This document shows positions 12,597-22,323 of a stretch of 64,000 nucleotides of DNA, piece by piece. The notes beneath the pieces were generated by a model. That model had not been told where the DNA came from. It did no database searches and was given only the letters and a program-made list of their open reading frames with translations. The DNA lies in NCBI GenBank assembly GCA_916048095.2, contig OU696585.1, positions 7,620,466 through 7,684,465 on the forward strand. Reading direction: 5' to 3'. Every line of letters starts with the position of its first letter. Position 1 is the stretch's first letter. A program made the translations under genes and the position numbers. The stretch comes from Sacculina carcini (lineage: Eukaryota > Arthropoda > Thecostraca > Sacculinidae).

Positions 12597-13020
12597 ACTA
12601 GCATTTAAACCCGCCCGTTGTGCGGAACAATTCATACAATACAACTCATATTCAGTTAATAAAGAAAAAGGAATACCATGAAAAGTCTTAACCAATAGAA
12701 ATGTCAGGATATGAATATTTTATTTTTATTTTGGCAAACTATTTCCCTCAAATGACCTCATATTAAAACATGCCGGTCGTTCGGAATGATTCAGAGTTCA
12801 AACACGAATCAAACAATAAAGATGATGAAAAATAGTGAAACATTTTCATCAAATTATTTCCTAAGTATATTTTTAACTCAACATCATTCACCAACACCAT
12901 TTGCTCAAATACTGTGCCATTTTTACCGCTATAATATTTACAGCCAAAGTTATATATTCCGCTATCACTTAAGTCCGATATAACCTGCATTTAAACCTGC
13001 CCGTCGTGCGGGTCAATTCA
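12597..13020. repeat. Diverged ~420-bp interspersed repeat, copy 1
   Basis: It begins AGCATTTAAACCCGCCC and shares in order with 14990-15420 the strings GTGCGGAACAAT, AAGTCTTAACCAATAGAAA, AACATCATTyrCCAA-like and CATTTGCTCAA. A third partial start (GCATTTAAACCTGCCCGTCGTGCGG) follows at about 12989 and another at about 13301. No coding capacity was seen; possibly a MITE or satellite-like family. Confidence 0.6.
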
Positions 13021-13611
13021 TAAAAAGCGAATACAAATCAAACAGCTAAAAGTGAAATCCATAAAATAGTCAAATTTAATTCTTGACATTGATAAATTTG
13101 CTATAAATTGTCATATCGTATTACGTGCATATGTTAGGAATGTGTTTTTCATCCCTATTGGTCCACGCCAAAATATTTCTATACATTTGACTTTTATTAT
13201 AATTCTAGACATTATTATAATACTAGGCATGCAATCTGGATATATTTTGTGTTTTTTGCTGGCCTTACAAGTGTAATGTGACACCTATCATATATACCCT
13301 AGCATTTAAACCCGCACTGCATTCCATATTTCTACATTACACCTACATTACCGATAAAATATATTAATCATTCTGCTAGATTGAGCACAAACGGTTCATT
13401 TTATTGTTTATATTCTATCAAAGACAAGTACATACACAAATTGTATGTTCTAATGAGTATAATGATTAATTCCAGTATTTATATCTATATTTTATTTTAT
13501 ATGTCTGTATTGTGTCTATACATATGTGTGTCCGTATGTGTTGCTATGCACACGCACGATGTCTAGCACCACACATGGACATAATGTTCACCCACCTTCC
13601 AGATACATGTT

Positions 13612-14211
13612 TATCGATTACATGAACATTTACATGGATCTAGTACAATATTGCCCTATGAACATTTTAGCCACAAACGCCCGCATACTCCCATACTCTG
13701 GAATAGGGCAATATGTTCACCTCGGCCAGCGTAGTATCAAAGGCATACCAAGTGTGGTGAGTGCGACTGCGGCTTGTGGCCAATATGTTCATTTTTCACT
13801 ATAGCGAAATTTCAGTGGTTTTCAACGCAACGCACGAGTTTGTATACAACAGACGACTATCACCTAACGCACTGTGTGTGGATATTGGTTCAGTAAGCTG
13901 ACCTAAACAAACTTGACCTAACCTGACCAACCTAACCTAATCAGTAACCACACAGTACGTTATGTGCTATCTATCTGTTGTATACGAACTCGTGCGTTGC
14001 GTTGAAAACCACTGAAATTTCGCTATGGTGAAAAGTGAACATATTTGCCACAAGCCGCAGTCGAACTCATCGCACTTGCTACGCCTTTGACACTACACTA
14101 ATCGAGGTGAACATATTGCCCTATTGAAGAGTATGGGAGTACTCGGGCATTTGTGGCTAATATGTTCATAGGGCAATATTGTAGTACTCCCTATCGATTA
14201 CATGAACATTT
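13612..14211. mobile_element. Fold-back element: ~270-bp inverted arms flanked by a 20-bp direct repeat
   Basis: Sequence from about 13642 matches the reverse complement of sequence ending at about 14188, for example GTACAATATTGCCCTATGAA and GAAATTTCAGTGGTTTTCAA on both arms. A short centre rich in CCTAACC separates them. Directly outside lies TATCGATTACATGAACATTT at 13612-13631 and again at 14192-14211, an identical 20-bp direct repeat. No coding capacity. It resembles fold-back transposons, but the direct repeat is longer than usual. Confidence 0.75.
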
Positions 14212-14477
14212 GCGGCATTGTACACCTTTACAACTGACAATTTTTCTTGATAGTGTGAAACAATTGTTCTAAAAGTTCAAAATTGTCCTAAATCCATATA
14301 GTTGATCTCAAAAATGAAAAAGTTGCACTAAAAACAAAAGTTGCATTTATAACATATTGAATACTTACCTCAGATCAATAAAATATTGATTGTTGGGCTC
14401 CTTATGATGAACAGATTATATGTTAAAAAAGTTGCATTTGCAACAAAAGATCACCCTAATTATTAATATTACTAACT

Positions 14478-14670
14478 TGTGTGTGCGTGTGTGTGTATGT
14501 GTATGTGTGTGTGTGTGTGTGTGTGTGAACACGTGTTGGTGCGTATGTGTATGCAAATGTGTGTGTATGTGTGTGTGTATGTGTGTGTGTGTGTGTGCTT
14601 ACGTGTTGGTGTGTGTGTGTATGCAAATGTGTGTATATATGTGAATGTGTGTGTATGTGTCGGTGAGTTT
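14478..14670. repeat. Impure (GT)n microsatellite
   Basis: A GT-rich tract with ATGCAAAT and CGTGTTGGTG interruptions forms two loosely repeated halves of about 90 bp. Open frames across it are spurious. Confidence 0.9.
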
Positions 14671-14989
14671 CTACATGACTGGTTTATCAGACGGCAGGTG
14701 TGAGCCATTAATACCACAAATATACTTGGGCAAATGGGTTTTTGTTCTCAGAATCGCAGTGCACCTCAAATGGCCAGTGTGCGCGATATAGCTGAATTTA
14801 TCATGGTCATATGGGTTTTCCAGTTGAACAGCGTATATGCATGCTTTCTACCCGAATATGACCCTGAGTAACAGTCGTAAATAGTATTTTGCAACGTGAT
14901 ACCAGATTGATGTGTGCTGCTGGCTGTAGATATATTGTTTTCTTTTATAAAACTCGCATTAACACTTAAGTCCGCACCTAACCAAACCT

Positions 14990-15420
14990 AGCATTTAAGC
15001 CCGCCCTTCGTGCGGAACAATAAAAACATATTCAATACGTAAAAGAAAAGGAATAAAAATATAAAAGCTAGGAACTAAACCCATACAAAGTCTTAACCAA
15101 TAGAAAAGTCTAAATTTGAATATATTTAGTTTAATTTTGACTTAATATTCACCTCAACCCGCCACATATTTAAAGCTGCCCCTCGCACGGAAGAATTCAG
15201 AACTCAAACACAAAACAAACACAATTAAAAATGATTAAAAAGACAAAACTTATTCATCAGAATGTTTCCAAAATACACTTATAACTTATAATTATTCCCC
15301 GACATCATTTGCTCAAGTAGTATTCTACTTTTACCGATATGATATTTACTGCTATCAATTATCATGTTACGCTATCATTCAAGCTCGACATAACCTGACC
15401 CAAACATATCAAGCCCCACC
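14990..15420. repeat. Diverged ~420-bp interspersed repeat, copy 2
   Basis: It starts AGCATTTAAGCCCGCCC and parallels 12597-13020 throughout with substantial divergence, including a second CGCACGGAAGAATTCAGA block half way that matches the CGTTCGGAATGATTCAGA block of copy 1. Confidence 0.6.
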
Positions 15421-16060
15421 CAACAATCCCATCTTAACCTAATCCAGCCAAATATGAGGTGCTCCAACATATTTTTGTGATCACAAAATGAACCGATTCA
15501 ATCATAATTTATATTCAGAACCTTGAGATTATCCACCTCATGCTTCTCAAACATGCGGTCAACCAATACATTTCTCGCACACCGCCAATATAATATATAA
15601 ACCAATCTGTAAGACAGATAAATTCACATTTATTGCATGTGTGTGTGTAAATAAGTAAGTATATTTGCCACAATAACATGCATCATAAGAGAACAAAATC
15701 AATATCAACATATTAGTAGCACAAGTGCATCGAGTCGCGATTCTTTGATGCACATTTCATTTCAATAATTTTCCACTATTTTTTGATGAATTTCATTTAG
15801 GAGTACATAATGTCAAATCAAATACACAAAAACATCAATATATGTACAATTAGTTGTGTGTGTTTGATACAGCGAATGCAGTAGCGATTATAACACACAA
15901 AGTCACGCATACACTCACGCATACACACATACATACATTACAACATAGCCCAAAATATTGAGAATTAATACATAATATAAATTATATACTTGGGAGGATT
16001 GATATGTACATATATATGCACACATATATACATATGTACATATACATATATATATATATA
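15421..16060. other. AT-rich spacer left of the Polinton
   Basis: No gene or known repeat apart from short CACA and ATAC microsatellites. It ends in a TA-repeat (about 16041-16060) that abuts the first base of the Polinton. Confidence 0.5.
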
Positions 16061-16150
16061 AGTAGTAGGCCGCGGGACTTTGTGACATTTGCACAGAGTG
16101 GGGGAAGGGGGGAGGGGGGAGGGGGGGGGGGGGGGGGGGGGGTTGCACGC

Positions 16151-16219
16151 TTTAGGCCCCGCCCCCTTATGACGTCACAGGTTTTTGCACGGTTTAGGCC
16201 CCGCCCCCTTATGACGTCA
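16151..16219. promoter_or_regulatory. Paired GC-box plus TGACGTCA units near left tip
   Basis: Two tandem units of GGCCCCGCCCCCTTATGACG followed by TCA lie at 16151-16177 and 16193-16219. Each couples a perfect Sp1-type GC box to a perfect palindromic CRE/ATF site. The right repeat has the same pair at 33180-33206 and 33222-33248. Function in transcription or replication is inferred from position and motif only. Confidence 0.6.
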
Positions 16220-16615
16220 TTTTTGCACAGGTGGCGCCCTCTATACTGGAAGTGGCGCCCTCTATACTTGACCAGTAGCGCCGCCTATACCTGACCAGTG
16301 GCGCCGCCTATACCTGACCAGTGGAGCTCACACGTGCGCACCCGACGACGGCTGAAGACCGACTGACGCCGGGCACATGGCTATTGGTGCCATCTATGTT
16401 GAGCGTTGGTACCTGTGAACGCAGCAGCGACATCTATACATATTTGAATCAATTTATTTATTAATTCATTTATTTATTTTATTTATTTCATTTATTTATT
16501 TTATTTATTTTATTGATTTATTTTATTTTATTTATTTATTTATTTTATTTAATTCATCTTATTTATTTCGATTATTTGTGTGTAGAGTGTAGTGTCGAGT
16601 GAAGAAAGTTTTTTA

Positions 16616-16690
16616 CCTGGCTGGGATTCGAACCGAGGTCCTCGGGGTTCGAGCAGAGTCTTACGCAGTTCGGCTATTGTAGAGGTTCAA
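16616..16690 (-). repeat. tRNA-like sequence with pol III boxes, left repeat
   Basis: Minus strand: TAGCCGAACTGCGTAAGA resembles box A, and GGTTCGAATCC is a perfect box B some 30 nt later. The T-arm almost folds, but the acceptor stem does not pair, so this is tRNA-derived rather than a tRNA gene. The mirror copy is at 32757-32829. Confidence 0.6.
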
Positions 16691-16739
16691 GAGAGATGGT
16701 TTAAATGTGGTATATATAGTGCGCAAGCACGAGTGTACA

Positions 16740-17290
16740 ATTAAATTAATTTCGAATTGTGAGACACTTGTGACGCACATGATACAATTATGGCGCGCGT
16801 ATTAATGTTTATTATATTTGGTTATGTTGATTAATTAATTTATAGAATTGTGAGACACTTGTGGCGCACATTATACAATTGTGGCGCGTATTAGGTATAT
16901 TAATGTTTATTATGTTTGGTTATGCTAATTAATTAATTTATAGAATTGTGAGACACTTGTGACGCACATGATACAATTATGGCGCACGTATTAATGTTTA
17001 TTATATTTGGTTATGCTAATTAATTAATTTAGAGAATTGTGAGACACTTGTGGCGCACATGATACAATTATGGCGCACGTATAAATGTTTATTATATTTG
17101 GTTATGTTAATTAATTTATAGAATTGTGAGACACTTGTGAAGCACATGATACAATTGTGGCGCACGTATTAATGTTTATTATATTTGGTTATGAGAATTA
17201 AATTAATTTATAGATTTGTGAGACACTTGTGGCGCACATGATACATTAGTGGCGCGCGTATTTGGTATATTATATTAGGTTATGTTAATT
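16740..17290 (+). repeat. ~95-bp satellite array in left repeat (~6 units)
   Basis: Units contain GAATTGTGAGACACTTGTGG, CGCACATGATACAATTGTGG, CGCGCGTATTAATGTTTATT and GGTTATGTTAATTAATT. Units vary at a few positions; the right repeat has about five. Confidence 0.85.
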
Positions 17291-17808
17291 AATTGTGTTA
17301 AAACAAGTTGATTTAAAAATATTGAAATTCTTTGAAAAAATATTTATCAAGTGTGTTTAAACGGGGTGAATAGTCGGTGGATGGCAGTAGATGTCCATAA
17401 CAATGGGCGTGTAATGTGCACCGAGGTCATGGGTACGCATGTACTTTTACGGTGTGATGGAATGCAGTGTTGAGTCAGGACTGCTGACGTCAGCACGGTA
17501 TCATGGTGTGTGTATTGCATCAGCCAAGGTGACCTTGAGATGGTGCCAGACTGGCGGGGAATGTGTTTGATGTACTGCGCATGCGCTGACGTCAGCACTG
17601 CTGACGTCAGCACGTTATCATGGTGTGTGCATTGAACCGAGGTCATGGGGTACTTTGCAGAGTAGCAGAGCTGCCAAGAAAAGCAGAGTTGCTATCACGT
17701 GCGCGATGCGTGATTGTGCATCATCCAAGGTGACCTTGAGATGGTGCCATACTGACGGGGAACGTTTCTGTCTTTGCTTTGAGTATAAATATTTCAAAAC
17801 TGTTTGTT

Positions 17809-18183
17809 TCAAACCATTCCGTTGTATTCATTATCAAATACAGTGAAATACAATGTCAACAGATCATACATGATCAAGACTCGTAAACAATTTGGAAGTT
17901 CTACAGACATGTCTTGAGCATCGCCATAGCATTCGGTGAATGAATGGTATCCGTGCGTTGGCACATGCAATGCACCCTCATTGTCAAATATTGCAAAAAA
18001 GTATACTTTATCGCTGTCGGCGTCAGGGTTACCGAGGTCGTATTCGTGCAGAACAGTTTCGGCTGCCCTTTCCATGCGTTCGAGGAAATGCCTTCTGCAT
18101 TGATTGTAGGCGTGTTCACGGGGTACAACATTGTCAGAGTTGTACCCTTCGTCCTCCGACGACGATCTCAATTCCAATTCCAT
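17809..18183 (-). CDS. Polinton small acidic protein, function unknown
   Basis: A 124-residue leftward frame begins MELELRSSSEDEGYNSDN, an acidic serine-rich start, and has the motif KVYFFAIFDNEGALHV in the middle. I recognise no family. It is the last leftward gene before the left repeat and lies 10 bp beyond the stop of the next small gene, which suggests a shared transcript. It may be a short regulatory protein. Confidence 0.5.
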   Translation of the reverse strand: MELELRSSSEDEGYNSDNVVPREHAYNQCRRHFLERMERAAETVLHEYDLGNPDADSDKVYFFAIFDNEGALHVPTHGYHSFTECYGDAQDMSVELPNCLRVLIMYDLLTLYFTVFDNEYNGMV

Positions 18184-18192
18184 GTTTGGGTG

Positions 18193-18495
18193 TTAGCGGG
18201 CGCGACGCGGAGCGGCGCAGCGAGAGCACACGTGTTTACTGATCTGTCGGTCAATCTTCAAAATGTAAATGACGTCTGCAGTTTCGTAGATAATTTCGAG
18301 ATCGGCAGTCCATGTATCGGGAACGGACACACCGTCCTTGAGTGCTGTAGATAGACACTGCTTGAACGAGGTGAATTCCTGGGTCGATTCAGCGAGAATT
18401 TGCAGATTGTTTTGCTGACCGCCAATATATCGATAATTGTAGTTGGGAATTTGTGTGGATGGAGATACGCACGACATGTGCACGTCCGTCATCAC
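18193..18495 (-). CDS. Polinton small protein, function unknown
   Basis: A 100-residue leftward frame from MMTDVHMS to CAAPRRAR. It has no recognised domain, and the C terminus is basic with a CSRC pair. It begins about 60 bp from the tandem-repeat promoter region and reads away from the only rightward gene, so the two probably share a bidirectional control region. Confidence 0.5.
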   Translation of the reverse strand: MMTDVHMSCVSPSTQIPNYNYRYIGGQQNNLQILAESTQEFTSFKQCLSTALKDGVSVPDTWTADLEIIYETADVIYILKIDRQISKHVCSRCAAPRRAR

Positions 18496-18561
18496 CCAAG
18501 GTTGGGGAGCAACTAGGGAAAAATTGTGATATGCGGTACTATATATTCAACAAATTCTAAT

Positions 18562-18850
18562 GCGCAGCTGGCATACAACCAAGTCTGAGCAAGTCGTATT
18601 GCGCAGTTAGCATACAGACATACAGCCAAGTATGCAAGTGCTATTGCGCAGTTAACATACAGACATACAGTCAAGTATGCAAGTGTTATTGCGCAGTTAA
18701 CATACAGACATACAGTCAAGTCTAAACAAGTGCTATTGCGCAGTTAGCATACAGACATACAGTCAAGTATGCAAGTGCTATTGCGCAGTTAACATACAGA
18801 CATACAGTCAAGTATGCAAGTCTAAACAAGTTCTATTGCGCAGTCAACAT
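18562..18850. repeat. ~45-bp tandem repeats between divergent Polinton genes
   Basis: Six to seven units of ATTGCGCAGTTAACATACAG followed by ACATACAGTCAAGTATGCAA; some units are extended by TCTAAACAAGT. They lie between leftward 18193-18495 and rightward 18945-19589. The position suggests enhancer elements or replication iterons; the sequence alone cannot decide. Confidence 0.85.
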
Positions 18851-18885
18851 ATAACTAGCGGTTAGCGACGACAGTCAGTTGAACG
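18850..18885 (+). promoter_or_regulatory. Putative TATA/initiator promoter of the rightward gene
   Basis: TATAAC at 18850-18855 is followed 27 nt later by TCAGTT (18875-18880), a perfect arthropod-type initiator. TGACGT at +28 to +33 fits the downstream promoter element at five of six positions. The start codon lies about 65 nt further on. Confidence 0.5.
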
Positions 18886-18944
18886 AGAGCAGTGGTTGTG
18901 AGCTGACGTGTACGCCTCGCTGCTTGTGAAATTTTCGTCTCAAC

Positions 18945-19589
18945 ATGTCTCAAGACCTCATGTCGCAAATACCAAGTTTCAACATGGCATGTGTTAGTAT
19001 GCCTCAACCGGATCAAGTCGAAACGACCGAGAGGATTCTACCGCTGAAGCAGCACGGTGTGAGTTTTGTCACAAATTATCCTACAATATGCGGCAAGCCA
19101 CTAGAACAACGGATTTGGATACTCTTTGCAGAGACCAAAGAGCCGGTGACCAACGTCGTATTCAGAAAACTGGCCAAGAAACTAGAAAAGCTCATGTCCT
19201 TTGAACAGTACTTTGACCCGTATTGGAACATTCGCACGGCGCGAGTGAAAATATTCGAAAAGAACAGTCGGCTACAAATTGTTTTGGATACTGTCATGAG
19301 TCGTGCAATGCGAACCGTGCTGTTGGATACTATATTCGATAGCATGGATATGAATATCGACTACGTTGCGCTAACGTGCGCAGACGAAACTCAAGTGTTT
19401 CAGCCGCCCAACGAAACAAGCAACTCCATGCGCTGGGCCAAACGAATTACGCTCAGCTACCACATTGACCGCAAGAAATATCTGAAGGAGACACGTCGCT
19501 ACGAACCGTTCAATGGCGAGGGATTTGAACAAGTGCTGGCCGTTGAGGCATCGGGAACCCCGAGACGCAAGAAGAGAAAAGTTTGTTGA
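18945..19589 (+). CDS. Only rightward Polinton gene; 214-residue protein, function unknown
   Basis: The frame runs from MSQDLMSQIPS to a strongly basic C-terminal tail PRRKKRKVC, which looks like a nuclear localisation signal. The body is alpha/beta-like with a VFRKLAKKLEKL helix. I recognise no family and see no LxCxE motif. It is transcribed opposite to the replication and virion genes and has its own promoter behind the tandem repeats. This arrangement would suit an early regulatory or DNA-binding protein, but that is inference. Confidence 0.7.
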   Translation: MSQDLMSQIPSFNMACVSMPQPDQVETTERILPLKQHGVSFVTNYPTICGKPLEQRIWILFAETKEPVTNVVFRKLAKKLEKLMSFEQYFDPYWNIRTARVKIFEKNSRLQIVLDTVMSRAMRTVLLDTIFDSMDMNIDYVALTCADETQVFQPPNETSNSMRWAKRITLSYHIDRKKYLKETRRYEPFNGEGFEQVLAVEASGTPRRKKRKVC

Positions 19590-19717
19590 TTTCATGTTTT
19601 ACATCGTTTGGATTTATTCGGATGTTTAACCCGGCAACAAATATACATTTGAATTTACCATGTTTGTTTTATTTTGACGCGTATAATAAAAAGTCACTCG
19701 TTGAAACTGTCAATTTA

Positions 19718-20239
19718 TTAAAACGGCAACATGCGAGGCACAGGCATATACATGGCATAGGCGATTTTTCCAAAGTATTGACATCTAACAAGGGCACAGT
19801 TGGTGGGGAACGTGTGGTCATATGGGCATGGCGTAACGTATGTGATTGGGGTGGTTCGAACACTTGAGGCGAATTCTGGCGGTAGGACATCTTCCAAGTT
19901 TTCAATGTTGAGGGTGAGAAGTTGGGATAGGCGGTGAGCTTTGTCCAAGCCCTTGGCGTAAATCCGATCAGGAGCTAAGCTCTGGATGAGACGAGTGGCG
20001 TCCCGCAGCTTGCGCTCGTACTTTGTTGTGCTGTAGGGGTTGTAATGGTAGTCCAGTCCGTGCAGCGTGGCGGTCAAATACGTGAAATGTCTGCGCCGTT
20101 CAGGGTTGACAACCTGCCGTGGTGCGGGCAGTATCGTGTGCCACATATACCCGGACATCATGTCGTATATGGCCAGCTCCTTGACTATGAGTTGTGATTC
20201 CTTATATTGAAACCCTTCGCAGTCGATAAGGATAACCAT
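19718..20239 (-). CDS. Polinton conserved protein with D-x-E-G-F-Q motif (RNase-H-fold-like?)
   Basis: The 173-residue protein starts MVILIDCEGFQYKESQLIVK followed by ELAIYD. The acidic D-x-E at the end of a first strand, followed by a second strand, resembles motif I of DEDD exonucleases. IYAKGLDKAHRLSQLL follows at about residues 92-107, where such nucleases have motif II, and a Cys/His-rich end CPYDHTFPTNCALVRC could bind a metal. The nuclease reading is inference. It overlaps the protease gene by about 55 bp. Confidence 0.6.
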   Translation of the reverse strand: MVILIDCEGFQYKESQLIVKELAIYDMMSGYMWHTILPAPRQVVNPERRRHFTYLTATLHGLDYHYNPYSTTKYERKLRDATRLIQSLAPDRIYAKGLDKAHRLSQLLTLNIENLEDVLPPEFASSVRTTPITYVTPCPYDHTFPTNCALVRCQYFGKIAYAMYMPVPRMLPF

Positions 20240-20670
20240 ACCGTCTCCACAAGTCGATTGTTGACGTGTAATTTGTCAGTGAAGCACGCGACGAAATCTT
20301 GCAGATTCCAGCCGGCGTCAAACAATGACACAAATAGAGCACAGTAATGTCCGCACACGTCAGTCTCAACAGCTTGAATGATGCGTGTGCTTACAACACA
20401 ACATTTATAACCTCCATGCTTGTTTATAAATTCGGTAAGCGAAGGATGCCAGATGGGTGGGGTGCCAGATGAATCAAAGAATTGAAGATTTTCACCATCC
20501 CAAGCAAATACCACCCAATGAAGACCGGGTTACCAGCGAGGTTGTACATTGACAACAATAGACATGCGTTGGTTGGGCGAAAACGTGAAATGTCGCAACC
20601 GATCCGAGGCCCACACACCGCAAAATGTGGGCAAAACACTCAGCAATTGTTCTAGCTCGACAGCGTTCAT
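20185..20670 (-). pseudogene. Adenain-like cysteine protease, interrupted by one stop
   Basis: The frame from ATG at 20670 reads as an adenovirus-type maturation protease: FCGVWASDRL near the N terminus, HWVVFAWD with the catalytic His, and IQAVETDVCGHYCALF with the oxyanion Gln and nucleophile Cys. These proteases cleave capsid precursors during virion maturation. A single in-frame TAA at 20530-20532, just before the His motif, splits it; the downstream part stays open to 20185. The ATG overlaps the capsid stop as ATGA. Either the copy is inactivated or the stop is a sequencing error; readthrough is less likely because TAA is also the ordinary stop of the polymerase gene. Confidence 0.85.
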
Positions 20671-21956
20671 ACTTGAAAGTCGGTAGTCACACGTCCCGTG
20701 CTGTCGATTTTTATTTCGTTTTCAAACGTGGCGTAGATCAGGACATTGACAGTTTCCGGCAATGCCGAAGCAAATGTCAATTCACAACGCACGTTTCCAA
20801 ATTCTTTGGGATGTAAATGATCGCCGCCACACCGGTCGGGAGTCAAATCAACAATGAAGAGTAAATAACCGGCACCGTAGTCGGCGTGTGTTATATCTAA
20901 ACCTTGATTCTCCGTATCCAGTCCGGTGCCGTCGTACAAGGACAGGTAGGATCGCATGTAGAGTCCCTTGTCGAAATTGGGTTTATACGCTTGCGTGGGG
21001 AACGGTTCACCGTTGACAAAAAACTGGAGACTATTTAGTTGGTAGTGTTGAAAGTTCCATGGATTTTTATCAATGGCACCATGGTAGGCTTCTGTGCTGA
21101 CAATACCCAACAACAACTGACGCGGCACTTGGGAGGTGAAAATATTGTTTAGAGTTCCACCCATGTTGCCCTTTGGCAGAGTGTAGGATTTCATGAGAAC
21201 GCGAGGTATAGGGTATCTGGCCGGAATTTTGCTCAAGTGTTTATGAAAGTTTACCCACACAGAGTCTTGTGGTGTGATTTTTTCCACGTGCAAGCACAGT
21301 TCGTCAATCTCAATACGGTAATTGTCAGCGTCGCTCAGCAGAGCAAACTTGTCGGAATTGCGTACCAGTTTGATTTTCTCGGACACGGTGCTTGGCAGTA
21401 TACGGCATTGGTGGTTGGTGTCCAGCTGCAACGGAATACAGAAATCAAATACTTTACTCTTGCCGACCCATCCTTTACGTACGTTATATCCCGAGTTTCC
21501 CGAGCCGGTCTCGTCCATTTGACCGCAAGTGTCTTTACACCACATGCCCGAACGTAAATGTCCCGCTTTGGCGTTGCTATTGTACGACAAAAGCGTTTCC
21601 AGATAGGCACGATAGCCGTACATGGACGACGCGTCGGAAATAATTGTGTCACCAATCTGGTAGTCCACTTGTTTGAAGAGTGCATGTGGAAACAGATTGA
21701 CCACGCTTACATTATCGGTATCCGAGATATTACTTCCATCACTTTCCACAATACGGACGCGTCCGTAGAGTTTAGTCTTGGACGGACGTGTTGATGACGA
21801 CCCTAGCGGAGGAAGATGAAACTCAAACGGTCCCTGACTGTTTAATCGACTCACAGGATAATAGACATAGGTTTTCGATGCTTTGGTGCTTGTCTCCAGA
21901 GCAGGTCGGCTAAATACTTCGGCAATTTCACATGTTCCCTCTTGGACGTTTTGCAT
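20667..21956 (-). CDS. Major capsid protein (double jelly-roll, hexon-like)
   Basis: The protein is about 430 residues from the likely start MQNVQEGTCEIAEVF (the frame is open from 22004). It has the conserved N-terminal core of Polinton/adintovirus major capsid proteins: VNLFPHALFKQVDYQIGDT, SMYGYRAYLETLLSYNSNAK, and a C-terminal region ending in ELTFASALPETVNVLIYA, the last strand of the second jelly roll. It would form the trimeric capsomer. No stops or frameshifts. It overlaps the pX-like gene by ~29 bp and the protease gene by 4 bp. Family assignment is from remembered motifs, not a search. Confidence 0.85.
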   Translation of the reverse strand: MQNVQEGTCEIAEVFSRPALETSTKASKTYVYYPVSRLNSQGPFEFHLPPLGSSSTRPSKTKLYGRVRIVESDGSNISDTDNVSVVNLFPHALFKQVDYQIGDTIISDASSMYGYRAYLETLLSYNSNAKAGHLRSGMWCKDTCGQMDETGSGNSGYNVRKGWVGKSKVFDFCIPLQLDTNHQCRILPSTVSEKIKLVRNSDKFALLSDADNYRIEIDELCLHVEKITPQDSVWVNFHKHLSKIPARYPIPRVLMKSYTLPKGNMGGTLNNIFTSQVPRQLLLGIVSTEAYHGAIDKNPWNFQHYQLNSLQFFVNGEPFPTQAYKPNFDKGLYMRSYLSLYDGTGLDTENQGLDITHADYGAGYLLFIVDLTPDRCGGDHLHPKEFGNVRCELTFASALPETVNVLIYATFENEIKIDSTGRVTTDFQV

Positions 21957-22323
21957 TATTAAAAATATCGCTGGAAACACGTGTCGGTCGGCGTCGCTTG
22001 ACAACTGTACGTTTCGCAGGTCGTCGAATGACTGAAGCCGGGGGTGTTTGGTTCAGTCTATTTATACCTGTCTGAAGCAAGTGCCGAGCTTCTTGTTTGG
22101 AGCGATGCTTTAGTGCTGCACCGGCCGACTCGCCTTCAAGCACATCCTGTAGCGAACGTACACCGGTCTTTAGTGCCGACTTGGCAATTTTCTTGGTGAT
22201 TGGTTGACGGGCAACAGTTTTTATTGCCGGTACCATCACGCGCATGAGGCCTCGGAAAATACTTCCTAAACCGCTTCCGCGCTGAATCATCGGACCGCGA
22301 AAGACCAACTGTGCCTTAGTCAT
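21928..22323 (-). CDS. pVI/pX-like basic virion protein
   Basis: The ~131-residue protein begins MTKAQLVFRGP with the glycine-rich GSGLGSIFRGLMRVMVPAIK, a hydrophobic amphipathic segment typical of the small adenovirus pVI/pX-like proteins of Polintons. It ends in a very basic tail (RRPAKRTVVKRRRPTR). Likely roles are membrane disruption or DNA condensation in the virion. Its ATG overlaps the stop of the penton-like gene as TGATG, so coupled reinitiation is possible. Confidence 0.75.
   Translation of the reverse strand: MTKAQLVFRGPMIQRGSGLGSIFRGLMRVMVPAIKTVARQPITKKIAKSALKTGVRSLQDVLEGESAGAALKHRSKQEARHLLQTGINRLNQTPPASVIRRPAKRTVVKRRRPTRVSSDIFNNAKRPRGNM

Larger units (their letters stand above)
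16061..17633 (+). repeat. Polinton left terminal inverted repeat
   Basis: From the tip inward: AGTAGTAG end, G-rich tract (16099-16142), two GC-box/CRE units, a ~27-bp minisatellite (GTGGCGCC...CTATACCTGACCA, about 16230-16325), an ATTTATTT-rich stretch, a tRNA-like sequence, a ~95-bp satellite array, then a unique segment with TGACGTCAGC motifs. The inner segment (17347-17560) matches the right repeat with only a few differences. It is longer than the right copy because of repeat-number differences and an extra TGACGTCAGCAC unit near 17590. Confidence 0.9.

Noticed and set aside
16616-16690. Functional tRNA gene
   Set aside because: Pol III boxes are present, but the acceptor stem does not pair and no standard anticodon arm forms.
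16740-17290. CRISPR array
   Set aside because: Units are contiguous ~95-bp satellite copies without unique spacers, in a eukaryotic transposon.
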